Assembly: GCA_022821965.1 (NCBI GenBank)
Contig: JAJECN010000011.1
Coordinates: 1 to 64,000 of the forward strand
Length of the DNA stretch: 64,000 nucleotides
Source of the DNA: Candidatus Poribacteria bacterium
Lineage (GTDB): Bacteria > Poribacteria > WGA-4E > WGA-3G
Direction: 5' to 3'
Shown: positions 8,068 through 18,019 of the stretch, one piece after another
Layout of the letters: every line of letters starts with the position of its first letter
Position numbering within the stretch: the stretch's first letter is position 1
Made by a program: the position numbers and the translations under genes
The notes under the pieces: model-generated
What the model saw: only the letters and a program-made list of their open reading frames with translations
Told to the model about the DNA's origin: nothing
The model's database searches: none

Positions 8068-9336
8068 ATGGAATTCATGGAACGTACATGGCATGGTCGG
8101 GCAGTTCAAATACACAAAGGATCAATTAGTGAACTTCTTAAAAAGATCCCTGAATTTGGAAGGTATCCTTTCAGTGTAGAGGAAGGGATTGAAAACGAAT
8201 ACTTAGATCTCATTGCGCGCAAACCACATCTTGAGGATGAAGGACATGTACCAGTCGCTGCGGTTTCAAAAGAATATGGTTTTGTTAAACACCATGAAGT
8301 AATTGAAAGCGTCTTGTCAGCACTAGCAAACTTTGTTGATAATCCACGGTCACTCAAAGCGGAATTGCAACTTTCTAAATATGGGGCCCGAATGTGGATT
8401 AACTTTCTTTTGCCTAATTGTAAATTCGATCCTGGCGATGGATATCCTATTGTGCTTCAAGTTAATTGTCTAAATTCGGTCGATAAAAGTATTGCAGTAC
8501 GGATACATCTTTCTTGGTATCGTGAAGAATCTGATACCGAAATGATAGGCAGGGGCGAAAAATGGTACCACACTGAATCATTCAAAACCGAGCGGATTGA
8601 AGAATTCTTAGCGTATCAATTTCGCAGGTTTTCAAAGGAAGAAAGTTTATATAAAAAGTGGTACGAAACGAAACTTGATTGGAATTCAGTTGTGAGATGG
8701 TTGAATAAAACTGTTGCGAATAAATGGCAAGGTTCAACTGCCGTTAGAGCTTACCACATTGCCAAGACCGGAATTGATGTTGAAGTTAATGGTACTTATC
8801 ATATTCCCAAAACCGAGCAGGAAATTCACGATACACCTACCTCTGAATATCCGCAAACGAGACTCTTTGAGGATAGAACAGAGGAAAAGAGGCAAAGTGT
8901 AACCTATCCATACAGCAATTTTAAAAGTGTACGATTAGGTAGAGGACCACTTGAGTTGAAGAATTTTGATATTGTTGGTACTTATTGTGCTTGTGTTAAG
9001 AAGGCAGAGAGTATGTCTGTAGTCAGCAGCATATTGAGAAATGGGAACACAGGACCGCAAACCTTTGAAACAAATGTAGCAGAAGATGTATGGCGAAGCG
9101 GAAAAGCACGTTTCATAAAAGTTGAACTGATTGGAGTAGTTCCTGGATTATTCACTCCTGTCGAAAATGTTTATCATGTCAGTCAAGTGCTGAGTTGGAT
9201 CGCCAGCCAACAAGAAACAATACAGGGACAACTTGAACGAATGGGGCAGATTCACGGTTTAATGGATGCTTTATTGAAGCAGGAAAAACTACCACTTATA
9301 TTGCGACTTGGCAAAGAATACAAAAGATCTAGGTAA
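8068..9336 (+). CDS. Conserved hypothetical protein, distantly DUF932-like
   Basis: The 422-residue soluble protein has no signal or membrane segment. The region ~50-170 (from YGFVKHHEVIESVLSAL, via SKYGARMWINFLLP, to NCLNSVDKSIAVRIHLSWYREE) recalls DUF932, a phage/plasmid-associated family. The match is weak and read by eye. The C-terminal third is helical (QQETIQGQLERMGQIHGLMDALL). AAAGGAG just before ATG 8068 supports the start. It stands alone between the toxin-antitoxin pair and a convergent membrane-protein gene. A mobile-element origin is possible. Confidence 0.6.
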   Translation: MEFMERTWHGRAVQIHKGSISELLKKIPEFGRYPFSVEEGIENEYLDLIARKPHLEDEGHVPVAAVSKEYGFVKHHEVIESVLSALANFVDNPRSLKAELQLSKYGARMWINFLLPNCKFDPGDGYPIVLQVNCLNSVDKSIAVRIHLSWYREESDTEMIGRGEKWYHTESFKTERIEEFLAYQFRRFSKEESLYKKWYETKLDWNSVVRWLNKTVANKWQGSTAVRAYHIAKTGIDVEVNGTYHIPKTEQEIHDTPTSEYPQTRLFEDRTEEKRQSVTYPYSNFKSVRLGRGPLELKNFDIVGTYCACVKKAESMSVVSSILRNGNTGPQTFETNVAEDVWRSGKARFIKVELIGVVPGLFTPVENVYHVSQVLSWIASQQETIQGQLERMGQIHGLMDALLKQEKLPLILRLGKEYKRSR

Positions 9337-9505
9337 AGAATTGGCTTGAAACTGTAAGTGAGATTTCCTAACCGCTATACCTTGGATGCAACAATTGAAT
9401 GTTCCAAGAGGATTAAACTTCTATCTTTCCTAAAATTGCTTGTCTGTATCAGCAAGGCACTTCAGATACCGCAAACCTTTAAAAAAATCGTTATGAAAGT
9501 TTAAT

Positions 9506-10105
9506 TCATTCTGATAAACCTAACCATCCAAAAATTTGGTGGAAAAATTTTACAACAGAATCCCAACCAGCGATAACAGAAAATAGGGAGCCCAAAAGGG
9601 TAATTGTGCCTGCAAATTTATCTGACAAAGAATGGTTTCTGACCTTATTTTTCCTGTTAACATTTATGATTCCAACTGAACGGAGGAGCCAAAGAGTGGC
9701 ATCAATTAATATCCATCGGACAGTTCGTGTCAACCAAATAAAAGGATTGAAAAATTCCCATTTCTTTTTAGAAATAAGGTAATCCAGTTTACCGATATGG
9801 CGTTCTAAAGTATCCTGATTTTCGGAATGCGATCTATAAAAATCAACACGTCTCGTTCCTTCCATTTCATCGTTTATCCTATTTGAATTACAGTGCATCC
9901 AACGATGCAAGCGTTTATAATGCTCATTATCAGACGAACTGTGCATCCATTGTCGATACCTTGAAAGATATTTCTCCGCAAAAATCCTTCGTTTTCTGAG
10001 TAAATAAAGATCATAAACCAATCCAATGATACCGATAGCAGCTAAGGTGCAAAATATCGTAAAAATGTCTCGTTCTGCTAATTTTATCAAATACTGCTTT
10101 ATCAT
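9506..10105 (-). CDS. Hypothetical membrane protein
   Basis: I do not recognise this 199-residue protein. One clear transmembrane segment is near the N terminus (~14-36, IFTIFCTLAAIGIIGLVYDLYLL). A basic, charged middle region follows, and a second hydrophobic stretch is near the C terminus (~164-188). Ribosome-binding site support at 10105 is poor. The gene is convergent with the DUF932-like gene and 68 bp downstream of the protease gene on the same strand, so the two may share a transcript. Confidence 0.55.
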   Translation of the reverse strand: MIKQYLIKLAERDIFTIFCTLAAIGIIGLVYDLYLLRKRRIFAEKYLSRYRQWMHSSSDNEHYKRLHRWMHCNSNRINDEMEGTRRVDFYRSHSENQDTLERHIGKLDYLISKKKWEFFNPFIWLTRTVRWILIDATLWLLRSVGIINVNRKNKVRNHSLSDKFAGTITLLGSLFSVIAGWDSVVKFFHQIFGWLGLSE

Positions 10106-10173
10106 TGTTTCTTATCAATTTTTTAACTGAGATGGCACTTAGCATAACTACTGCAACTGGTTATTACCTGACA

Positions 10174-11181
10174 TTATTCCACTATCTCAAAGGCAAGAAT
10201 CCTAAATTTCACTGAGCCTCCAGATTTTACCATTTTCATGACATCATCATCATGCATAAAATTACTATAGTGCCGCTTCGCTAAACCTGCAGGGATCGTC
10301 TCTTGAAAAGTAATGGTCTGTACATCAATTGGATCGCTTAATCTGTCATAGAAAATTATGTAAAAATATACATTCTTCACATCTTGGCGGAGATGGTTAC
10401 GCAGAGAAAAAGTGAGATAATGATTTTTCTTTGTTATCTTGTCAATGACGACCCCTTCGATACTTTTATCCCCGAGACCACCTAAGATAGAACGTTTTGA
10501 TCTGGTAGGCTTTCCTTCCAACAAAGGTTTTACGGGGCCTATTTGCCCCAACAATCCTCTGAGATAGTTTGACGGAATAGCGAAATTGAGATTTTGTCCT
10601 CCACGGAAAGTTGCTACAGAAACGCCGATAACTTGTCCTTTGTCGTTTAGCACAGGCCCACCGCTACTCCCTGGAGAGATTGGGGCGGTGAGCTGCAGAA
10701 TCTTGTCCGTTCCGACTTTTCTAATGCTACTGATAATTCCTTGCGAAAACGTACCTTCCAATCCCCGTGGGTTGCCCACAGCGTAAATAGGCGCGCCAAC
10801 TTGAGCCATATCACTATCACCAAGAGGAATTATCTGTACCCCAGGAACGGGAATCTTTAGGATAACCAGATCGCGCTCCGCATCAACTGCTGTGATGCCT
10901 TCAATATCGTACTTTGTTTTCTGATTTACTAATTTTGCGTAACCTCGCGAGGCACCTTTAACAACATGAAGGTTCGTTGCAACTTGACCATTCCGGACAA
11001 AGAATCCACTACCGAGTGAAAGCGGTTGACCGTTAGTATCCTCCATGACCAAAAGCACCGTGGAAGCTAACGCTTTTTTGGCAATTTGCTGTGGACTTTG
11101 GGCATTCGCTGCAGTCATCCCATAGAACAGGAAAATGATCAAACCTATGAAAGGCAGTAGCGATTTTTTGTTATATTCCAT
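10174..11181 (-). CDS. Secreted trypsin-like serine protease (S1C/DegP-like core)
   Basis: The 335-residue protein starts with a Sec signal peptide (residues 1-27, cleavage after ANA). The protease core shows the catalytic triad H72 (ATNLHVV), D104 (ERDLVIL) and S173 in PGSSGGPV. The family includes periplasmic Deg/HtrA quality-control enzymes. The usual PDZ domain is absent. The C-terminal ~120 residues form a beta-rich domain (IEGVVIDKITKKNHYLTFSL) resembling FxLYD-type folds. It probably acts in the periplasm or at the cell surface. Confidence 0.88.
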   Translation of the reverse strand: MEYNKKSLLPFIGLIIFLFYGMTAANAQSPQQIAKKALASTVLLVMEDTNGQPLSLGSGFFVRNGQVATNLHVVKGASRGYAKLVNQKTKYDIEGITAVDAERDLVILKIPVPGVQIIPLGDSDMAQVGAPIYAVGNPRGLEGTFSQGIISSIRKVGTDKILQLTAPISPGSSGGPVLNDKGQVIGVSVATFRGGQNLNFAIPSNYLRGLLGQIGPVKPLLEGKPTRSKRSILGGLGDKSIEGVVIDKITKKNHYLTFSLRNHLRQDVKNVYFYIIFYDRLSDPIDVQTITFQETIPAGLAKRHYSNFMHDDDVMKMVKSGGSVKFRILAFEIVE

Positions 11182-11331
11182 TATGTAGTCTTTCTTATGT
11201 TAAATTTCATTCCCATAATTTCGTAGTCCAAATTAATTTTACCGCAAAGTTTGCGTCGTTTGGCTGAGCCACTGGAAAAATTTCTGAATCCGAATTCCAA
11301 ATTAACTGATCGAAAAATGTCAGAAAATGCC

Positions 11332-12294
11332 TTAATATCCATCAGTATACCAAAAGACATGATGCGACTTGATACCTTGTGCCAAAGGTGGTGGTTGGTT
11401 GTGTAGTAGATCCGGGATTGAATCATACGGATTGGAAAGCGCATCGGGCTGATTGATACGATACATCGTACTGCCGTGTTCATCAATCACAGGAGCATTA
11501 AAACCATCTGCGATAGGTGCTGGATAGACCACCTCCAATGATTCCGCATCCATTTGTGCTATAATATTAGAGAGCATGCCTTCAAAAAGTTGTTTATCTC
11601 TTTCTTGTGCAAAGAACGTTTCCGCAGCGATGAACTCTTCAACGTTCAGCTGATCTTCACGCCGGACAATGGAAACATAACCTTCAACATTGCCATCACG
11701 TTCAGCAACCCAAGCGTTCTGCGACTCTGTCCGCACCCACTTCGTCCAATATGCCATCTCATCTCTCACGAAGGTACCATTAAATTTACGGGCATATCCA
11801 TCGTAGAGCGTAGCGATTCGCTGAACTTCGGTTTCATCGTCAAAATTGACTGGACGTACCTCCCATTCTACCTGTTTCTGAGCAGCGAACGATTGTCTGG
11901 CATAGTAGCGTGGCACTTTCTCCCATCCCTCCATCGAATAAATACGTTGGCTTCCATGGAGCGAGGAGAGGACAATACCGCTGTCTTCCATGAACTCTAT
12001 CGAATCCTTAAGCAATTGTGAAGCAAGTCCACGCCGCCGGTATTCTGGGCGCGTGCTGACTTCGCCGATACCACCAACAGTTACCGGTTCACCGTGCAAA
12101 AACATCTTACGGATAAAGACGCGCACCGTGCTAACAATCTTACCATTGTCAACTGCAACACGGATACCTTCCGGGTCTCTCCACGGATCGTTGTGCCAAT
12201 GATTAGAAAAGTATTGGCGACCGCCTGTAAAGACGTGCGTGACATGATCCAGCCACGCCTCCAACTCTTCAGGATAAAGGGCGCGAAACTCCAT
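11332..12294 (-). CDS. GNAT family N-acetyltransferase, Eis-like
   Basis: The 320-residue protein has the GNAT acetyl-CoA-binding motif EYRRRGLASQLL (~84-95) preceded by VGGIGEVSTRP, as in Eis-type and related acetyltransferases. The following HGSQRIYSMEGWEKVP segment is also family-typical. The C-terminal half likely forms a second GNAT-like domain. It carries no secretion signal and is probably cytoplasmic. The substrate is unknown. The ribosome-binding site is weak. Two tandem hairpin repeats lie directly upstream (12315-12378). Confidence 0.87.
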   Translation of the reverse strand: MEFRALYPEELEAWLDHVTHVFTGGRQYFSNHWHNDPWRDPEGIRVAVDNGKIVSTVRVFIRKMFLHGEPVTVGGIGEVSTRPEYRRRGLASQLLKDSIEFMEDSGIVLSSLHGSQRIYSMEGWEKVPRYYARQSFAAQKQVEWEVRPVNFDDETEVQRIATLYDGYARKFNGTFVRDEMAYWTKWVRTESQNAWVAERDGNVEGYVSIVRREDQLNVEEFIAAETFFAQERDKQLFEGMLSNIIAQMDAESLEVVYPAPIADGFNAPVIDEHGSTMYRINQPDALSNPYDSIPDLLHNQPPPLAQGIKSHHVFWYTDGY

Positions 12295-12314
12295 TTTTAT
12301 AGATAGACCTCACT

Positions 12315-12378
12315 TTTGGAAACGGCACAGGGACTGTGCCTACTACTTTGGAAACGGCACAGGGACTGTGCCTACTAC
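12315..12378. repeat. Two exact tandem copies of a 32-bp hairpin unit
   Basis: The units 12315-12346 and 12347-12378 are identical. Each contains the inverted repeat GGCACAG-GGA-CTGTGCC. The pair fills the gap between the NHL gene stop and the GNAT gene start. It might end NHL-gene transcription or protect mRNA ends, but there is no clear T-run. It looks like a dispersed palindromic element with one tandem duplication. Confidence 0.85.
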
Positions 12379-12380
12379 TT

Positions 12381-14396
12381 TTAAAACTTTATGGTCAACT
12401 CGCCAAGGAACTGGCGCGCCTCATTGCGACTCCCAAACACCTCATAGAGGTCCCCGGAGACATCGTAAAACCTACGGATAAAATTGCGACTCGTTTCGGC
12501 AGGGTTGAGATCTGCATAGCGAAGCCAAAGATTTGCCCTTGACCAGATATCCCAATTGAGTTCAACAACCGTAGAATTCGCATCGCCGGTGTCTATTCTG
12601 CGCTGTTTGTTGAGATCAGGAAAGAGCGCGTCCTGCATCAAATCAGACGTGCCGTCAACGCGCCCAACAGACAAATTGAGTTCCTTATACCGATATGGAT
12701 TTGGATTCGTGATAAACTTCAGGTTCGCAGCGAACGCATTCTCTAACGCTTGTGTCTCAAAATCGTAACTATCCTCTACCTTCGCCGGGGTAACATAGCG
12801 TTCATCCTGCTCACCGTACGTTAATTCGTCAAGGAATGTCAAGTGCCACCGTTCAGAGAGACTGTAGGTCCACCCAAATAGATTTTTAAGTTCCAATTGG
12901 CTGAGTTCATCTTGGACATCGGTTGAAAAATCGATGTCCTCATAATCTTCCAAATAGTTGTTGTTCAGACGCGCAGCGCGAACGCTATAGAACCCGTTCA
13001 TGTGCGAGGGCTTCACGGTAAATCCACTGACAGAATATTGCGCTATCGTAAAATCGCTGGCATCGCGTAGATAGAGGTGCCCCGCAGCATCCAAATCCAA
13101 GAAGGTCAGATCGTGCTTTTCTTCGCTAAGCTGATCCGTCTCATAAACGATCCGTCCCAGATACCGCCCGTTGGGGTCAAACTTCTGAACGCGTGAGATG
13201 ACATTATGAAAAAGCGTCAAGCGAATGTCTTTTCGCTTGAGTTCTTCAGCGAGTTCTTCTTTATCCTCGTCATAGATTTCATCGGCGTAGTATCGACTGT
13301 ATTCTGCTTCCTCAAGCAACCGTATACGTCTATTCAAGGCGGCAGTGTCGGCGGCTGCAGCTGGGCTCTGTGCAAACGGACCATATCGTGGCTGCGTCGC
13401 ATTCACAATAGTATCCGCGAGTTCCGCTTGCCCCGGTGTACTTTCCGTTAGTTGCGTCAACGTCGGTGAGAGTGCGACAACTTCCGGCAGTCCACCGACT
13501 TTCCTACGAAATCGACTGGCATCTTTAACAAGGATTTCGCCCGTCGGCAAGGTAACGAGTGCCATCGGCTTCACAAATTCGCCGTTGCCGCGTCCTTCTC
13601 TCCCGAAATTATCGAGAGATTTCCCTGCTGCATCAAATCTCACAATGCGGTGATTACCGGTATCTGCAATAAGAACGTTCCCACGCGCATCAATGGCGAT
13701 GTCCGCGGCATCCATATCAAATTCACCCACACCTGCGCCGTATCTACCAAAGGTAATCAACTTTTCTCCTTCGGCATTGAACTTATGGACACGTCCCAAT
13801 TCTGCGTCTAAAACATAAAGTTCATTTTGGGCATTGAGGGCGACGCGGAGAGCTCGGTCGTGCCCCTTGGGCTGAATGGCGAAAGCCGTTTTCCCTTCTT
13901 CATCAATAATGAGACTCACGGGTAAAACAACCTTCGGATGCACATCCACCGGATCAACAAAGTAAGTGTCTAACAATTCACCCGTTCCACTGAACTTGTA
14001 GACACACGGCGCGAACATGTAAACTTTCGGATCCGTGCTCTCAGCGATATGATGCACGGTCACATCGGCAACATAAATATTTCCCAAAGTATCCACAGCA
14101 AGATGCCTCGGTTTCCGTAGGATATTATCCAAGGATTCTGGTGCTTCCGGGATCTGAAACAGAAATTCTCCTGTTGCCGACAATTTCTGGATAAGCCGAT
14201 TCTCAGTGTCGCTGACGTAGATGTACTGCTTATCAAAGGCGAGATGAATGTCCTTACCGAACCGTCCTTGCGTTGAGCCTTTGCCTGCAAATTCACGCTC
14301 TAATTGAATAAAATCCACCGAAAAAGCGGAAGGTAATCCGATACATAGCGAACAGAAAATGGATAAAAGTGTTAAGATAACAGTGTGTTTTTTCAT
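12381..14396 (-). CDS. Secreted NHL-repeat beta-propeller protein with C-terminal outer-membrane-like domain
   Basis: The 671-residue protein has a Sec signal peptide (1-26). NHL repeats (for example GNIYVADVTVH and GNVLIADTGNHRIVRFD) form a propeller in the first ~300 residues. A charged linker rich in Glu/Ala follows (~330-395), then another propeller-like portion. The last ~180 residues alternate polar and aromatic residues and end in LTIKF. A terminal Phe is a common feature of outer-membrane barrels, so partial insertion in the outer membrane is possible. AGGAAACT before the ATG supports the start. The binding partner is unknown. Confidence 0.8.
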   Translation of the reverse strand: MKKHTVILTLLSIFCSLCIGLPSAFSVDFIQLEREFAGKGSTQGRFGKDIHLAFDKQYIYVSDTENRLIQKLSATGEFLFQIPEAPESLDNILRKPRHLAVDTLGNIYVADVTVHHIAESTDPKVYMFAPCVYKFSGTGELLDTYFVDPVDVHPKVVLPVSLIIDEEGKTAFAIQPKGHDRALRVALNAQNELYVLDAELGRVHKFNAEGEKLITFGRYGAGVGEFDMDAADIAIDARGNVLIADTGNHRIVRFDAAGKSLDNFGREGRGNGEFVKPMALVTLPTGEILVKDASRFRRKVGGLPEVVALSPTLTQLTESTPGQAELADTIVNATQPRYGPFAQSPAAAADTAALNRRIRLLEEAEYSRYYADEIYDEDKEELAEELKRKDIRLTLFHNVISRVQKFDPNGRYLGRIVYETDQLSEEKHDLTFLDLDAAGHLYLRDASDFTIAQYSVSGFTVKPSHMNGFYSVRAARLNNNYLEDYEDIDFSTDVQDELSQLELKNLFGWTYSLSERWHLTFLDELTYGEQDERYVTPAKVEDSYDFETQALENAFAANLKFITNPNPYRYKELNLSVGRVDGTSDLMQDALFPDLNKQRRIDTGDANSTVVELNWDIWSRANLWLRYADLNPAETSRNFIRRFYDVSGDLYEVFGSRNEARQFLGELTIKF

Positions 14397-14510
14397 AGTT
14401 TCCTAAGGGAGTTGTAAGTTTAATTTTCTGATTGTGGATTGCTTTTTTAATGATACGCGGTATTCGTCCCAATGTCAAGGCAAAACGTTTGCAGTCCTGT
14501 AGTGCCGTAG

Positions 14511-14608
14511 GTTGGGTAGAACAAAAATGAGAAGACAGATACAGGTGTTCCAAATACCTCAAATCCAACATATCGTCTTATACATTCAAAAATATAGTGA
14601 AACCCAAC
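14511..14608. repeat. Possible remnant palindromic element (GTTGGGT / ACCCAAC arms)
   Basis: GTTGGGT at 14511-14517 and ACCCAAC at 14602-14608 flank ~85 bp between the NHL gene and the DUF6785-like gene. The arm sequences resemble a widely dispersed bacterial palindromic repeat ending in GTGAAACCCAAC. The element looks interrupted. Nothing else is recognised in 14397-14614. Confidence 0.3.
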
Positions 14609-14614
14609 TTCATA

Positions 14615-16546
14615 CTAATCCGGTAAGATCCGGTATCCTGTACTAATTCCAGTAATCATCCCAATAATCGCCCAGAGTCCAGCGCATGTCATCTCTCCGA
14701 GAACGAGTCCAAGGAATATCGGTCTTGCACTCCGATACGCCTTCAAGCCACCATATTTCACAATGCTAAACTTCAAGCCCCACCCTAAGAATATAGAGAA
14801 CCAGAGTTTAAACGTCGCCCACGAACTCAGCATCGTATAACCGAGAGGATGCAGGGGCCACCATACAAAGGTCTGACGCATCCACATCAACCAAATGGTG
14901 AACCCGCTTCCGAATACCATAAATCCTGTGTTTGTCCAATTCGTGCTTGTTTTCGGGCTTACAAGCAGTCCCTCAAGTTGTCGCATAAACCAACTACCAC
15001 CGGTATAAGGTGCCCCATGTGCGTAGCTAACTTTGATCGCAGAGTAATAAGAGACACCAAGCCCGATAACCATTGCGACTGCCATAGCGATGAGCAGCTG
15101 CCGTCGCTTGATACGTGCTTCATCCGCAGCTTTTAGACCGTTCATAATGTTCGGCATCATAAATTCACGAAGGTCTAATGTGAGACACACAGGGTGCATC
15201 ATCAGTGAAGTCAACGTGGAAGGGTGAATTTTTGAGGTGCCTAAGGTGGTCAGGAAGAAACTCTGTGGTGAAAACGATGGATTGATAAATGGAATGCCCC
15301 CGTTAATCACCTGCCACGTCAGTAGGACATACATTGCAAGCAGAAATAGGACGAAGCCGAACGCGAATACGAGAGACATCCCCATCAAATGATTGAAAAA
15401 CGCCAATACACAGATACCTCCAAGAAGCCCAAAGATCGTAACACCATGCGGTAAAGCTTCGTCGGAAGGACGGAACTGGAACATGCTTTTTATGTGATGT
15501 CTCGCTTTCCAGAGTGCGATGGCAACAAACGTCAGACATGCCCCCGCTTCCTGTGCAGCACTAAATGATTTACCCGTCCACTGCACACCCGGACCCGAAG
15601 TGAGTTGGAAACCGAGGATTACACCCAAAAGGCATTGAAGTTTGTAGAACACAAAGAAAAACCAGATGCTAAAAGATACCTCCAGAGTGAGCAGATAACT
15701 AAACCCTACCATTGACCAAAAAATAACAACCTGAAACGGACGTAACGCGTTCCAAGGACGCTCAACGAGATATTGATTGAGCCAGAAATCGCGGGGAACA
15801 TGCGGCATGGACGGAAAAAACGTATGGAGACCATTCATCGTATGAAGGAATACCGGGAACGCAAAGCCGAACCAGAGCGCGCTGTTTTTAAAGAGCGGAC
15901 CGAGGCTTCCGCGACCTTGTGCTGCCATTTCCACAGGTAACTTAACAAGAGGGAAGGCGCAGCGTTCGTATTCCACCCACTGTCTGCGGAGTAGCACCGA
16001 CAGGCAGATCATCACGAAATAGACAACCAGGACATAAGCACTCCACGTTAAGATAGGAACTATCCATGCACCCCACGGCACTGATTCTCCTGCGAATAAG
16101 CCTTCAAAGAAAGACTGCGCTGCGGTGTGATCGCGAACGACGCGCCAGTGTGGAATGTAGTGGTGGAATAGGGACTCCCAGTCGTTTTCGGGTGTAGCGA
16201 GGTATTGATAAGCCACCATCGGGCTGAGAGCATAGCGCATCATTCCTGAAGACGGAATGCCTGCCGGTGCGATCATGATACACCAGATTGTGACGAGTTC
16301 TCCAGGCGAAAGTGCCGAAGCGGGGCGGACCTGCTTCAGGAAAACGTTGATACCCAACACAAAAATTGTGAGGACAAAGAAGGGCGCGACAGGAAAGTGA
16401 CCGCCTGCGAGGAAGATGTTGCGGATGACGTAATCGTTATAAGGCGCAAAGAGACACTCAATAGTGGCGCATGTCAAACCGATCAGTACAGCACGCCATG
16501 TGAGACTATCTCGGGTTCGTTCCTGAATCAATTTATTGCCTTTCAA
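14615..16546 (-). CDS. Polytopic membrane protein, DUF6785/DUF6784-like
   Basis: The 643-residue protein has about a dozen hydrophobic segments spread along its length, so it is an integral inner-membrane protein. The opening LTWRAVLIGL ... APYNDYVIRN and the SPGELVTIWCIM segment are typical of the DUF6785 family as I know it from Poribacteria and Planctomycetes; it has some resemblance to oligopeptide-transporter-like folds. A transport role is possible but unproven. The start codon is TTG at 16546 without a good ribosome-binding site, and no better start is visible. It lies 90 bp downstream of the histidine kinase gene. Confidence 0.72.
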   Translation of the reverse strand: MKGNKLIQERTRDSLTWRAVLIGLTCATIECLFAPYNDYVIRNIFLAGGHFPVAPFFVLTIFVLGINVFLKQVRPASALSPGELVTIWCIMIAPAGIPSSGMMRYALSPMVAYQYLATPENDWESLFHHYIPHWRVVRDHTAAQSFFEGLFAGESVPWGAWIVPILTWSAYVLVVYFVMICLSVLLRRQWVEYERCAFPLVKLPVEMAAQGRGSLGPLFKNSALWFGFAFPVFLHTMNGLHTFFPSMPHVPRDFWLNQYLVERPWNALRPFQVVIFWSMVGFSYLLTLEVSFSIWFFFVFYKLQCLLGVILGFQLTSGPGVQWTGKSFSAAQEAGACLTFVAIALWKARHHIKSMFQFRPSDEALPHGVTIFGLLGGICVLAFFNHLMGMSLVFAFGFVLFLLAMYVLLTWQVINGGIPFINPSFSPQSFFLTTLGTSKIHPSTLTSLMMHPVCLTLDLREFMMPNIMNGLKAADEARIKRRQLLIAMAVAMVIGLGVSYYSAIKVSYAHGAPYTGGSWFMRQLEGLLVSPKTSTNWTNTGFMVFGSGFTIWLMWMRQTFVWWPLHPLGYTMLSSWATFKLWFSIFLGWGLKFSIVKYGGLKAYRSARPIFLGLVLGEMTCAGLWAIIGMITGISTGYRILPD

Positions 16547-16636
16547 ACAAGATTTCTACAGACTATCCTAATAACACAGCACAGTATACCACAGTCTCTT
16601 TTTCTATAAAATCTAATTCCATTTCAACGATACATC

Positions 16637-18019
16637 TTATAACGGCAACCACAACGATATTTCTGTTCCTTCATCGGAGACACTTTTAATTTCTACGCTA
16701 CCACCATGTTCCTCAAGAATCCGCTTGACATTCGCCAATCCCAGTCCTGTCCCCCTCGTTTTCCGAGTGAAGAACGGTTCAAACAGATGTTCTAAGTCTT
16801 CCTCTGGTATCCCAACGCCAGTGTCCACAACCTTTATGCACATACTGTTGTCTTCCGTAAATGTAGACACCTTCAATACACCACCCTGCGGCATCGCCTC
16901 CATTGCATTCAAGACGACATTCATAAACGCCTGCTTCAATTTATCTGAATCAAATTGGATTTCTGGGGTTGCAGGTAACAAGTCTAAGACTAACTGGATT
17001 TTGTGATGTGCTAAGTTGGCTTCCATCAAATCCAAAACGGATTGTAGAACGGGCGCGAGCGGTTGTTGCTTGAGGTCAAGGCTCGAGGGACGCGCGAAGT
17101 CCATCAACCCTTTAACTATCGTGTCAATCCGTTCAATTTCCTCAAGGATATACTGGAGAGATTGTTGATGTTGTTCCTGCGACATTTCAGGTTTCTGCAT
17201 TAACATCTGCGCTAACATCCGCATCGACGACAACGGATTACGAATCTCGTGTGCAAACGAGGCAGACATTTTTCCTGCTGTCGCCAAGCGTTCCGCTTGA
17301 ATTAACTGGTCTCTTGATTGCTTAAGGTCCCGCGTCATCTGATTAAATGCAGCAGCAAGATCACCGATTTCATCGTGTGTTGTAATCTCACACTCCTCAT
17401 CTAAGTCGCCTGTTGCGACGCGAGCCGTGGAGTCGACCAAAATTTTAATCGGATTCGTCAAATTCTTCCCAATACGATAACTGATGAAAGCAATCAGTGC
17501 CATAACGAGAACAGCGATGCCTAACATATACCACGTCAGGGTTCGTTTCGCTTCGGCGATCTTATCCATCGGACGCAACAAGCAGTAAAACCGCCCAGGA
17601 TTGATTGAAAGATAAAAAACTTTATAAGGCTTTCCAGCGAGCGTTACATCGTGTGTGAAGGGGGACCCATCCGCTTTTTGGAAATGCTTTTTTACCTCAC
17701 TCAACTGCATCTTTTTCGCTAAATTTTCCCAATCTCGCTCAGCATCGGAAAGCCCAACCAATGTACTATCATTAAGCGTGTAATCGGAACCGAAAATCAT
17801 AATTTCTACACTATATGCTTTCTTGACTTTCTCACTATCTTCCCGAATAAACCCAGTTTCTACAATGGTGTTGAGCCATCCTTGGGTTTCACTTGTAAAC
17901 TGTTCACTGTACTTCCACGCGAAAAGCTCAACCGTTAGCAACGGCACAAAGACAGTGACACAAGCAAAGAGGAGCAGAAATGGAAGAACAATTTTGGTTT
18001 GAATGCTATACCGACGCAT
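16637..18019 (-). CDS. Membrane sensor histidine kinase (HAMP, HisKA, HATPase_c)
   Basis: The 460-residue kinase has a first transmembrane helix at ~10-32, a periplasmic sensor region of ~130 residues and a second helix at ~162-182. A HAMP domain follows (~183-236), then HisKA with phospho-acceptor H257 (FAHEIRNPLSSM). The ATPase domain shows N box VLNAMEAM, G1 DTGVGIP and G2 GTGLGLANVK. The C-terminal half resembles NtrB-type kinases. No response-regulator gene is adjacent, so it is an orphan here. GAAGGT precedes the ATG at 18019. Confidence 0.92.
   Translation of the reverse strand: MRRYSIQTKIVLPFLLLFACVTVFVPLLTVELFAWKYSEQFTSETQGWLNTIVETGFIREDSEKVKKAYSVEIMIFGSDYTLNDSTLVGLSDAERDWENLAKKMQLSEVKKHFQKADGSPFTHDVTLAGKPYKVFYLSINPGRFYCLLRPMDKIAEAKRTLTWYMLGIAVLVMALIAFISYRIGKNLTNPIKILVDSTARVATGDLDEECEITTHDEIGDLAAAFNQMTRDLKQSRDQLIQAERLATAGKMSASFAHEIRNPLSSMRMLAQMLMQKPEMSQEQHQQSLQYILEEIERIDTIVKGLMDFARPSSLDLKQQPLAPVLQSVLDLMEANLAHHKIQLVLDLLPATPEIQFDSDKLKQAFMNVVLNAMEAMPQGGVLKVSTFTEDNSMCIKVVDTGVGIPEEDLEHLFEPFFTRKTRGTGLGLANVKRILEEHGGSVEIKSVSDEGTEISLWLPL

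Noticed and set aside
12315-12378. CRISPR array
   Set aside because: The units are directly adjacent with no spacers, and there are only two.
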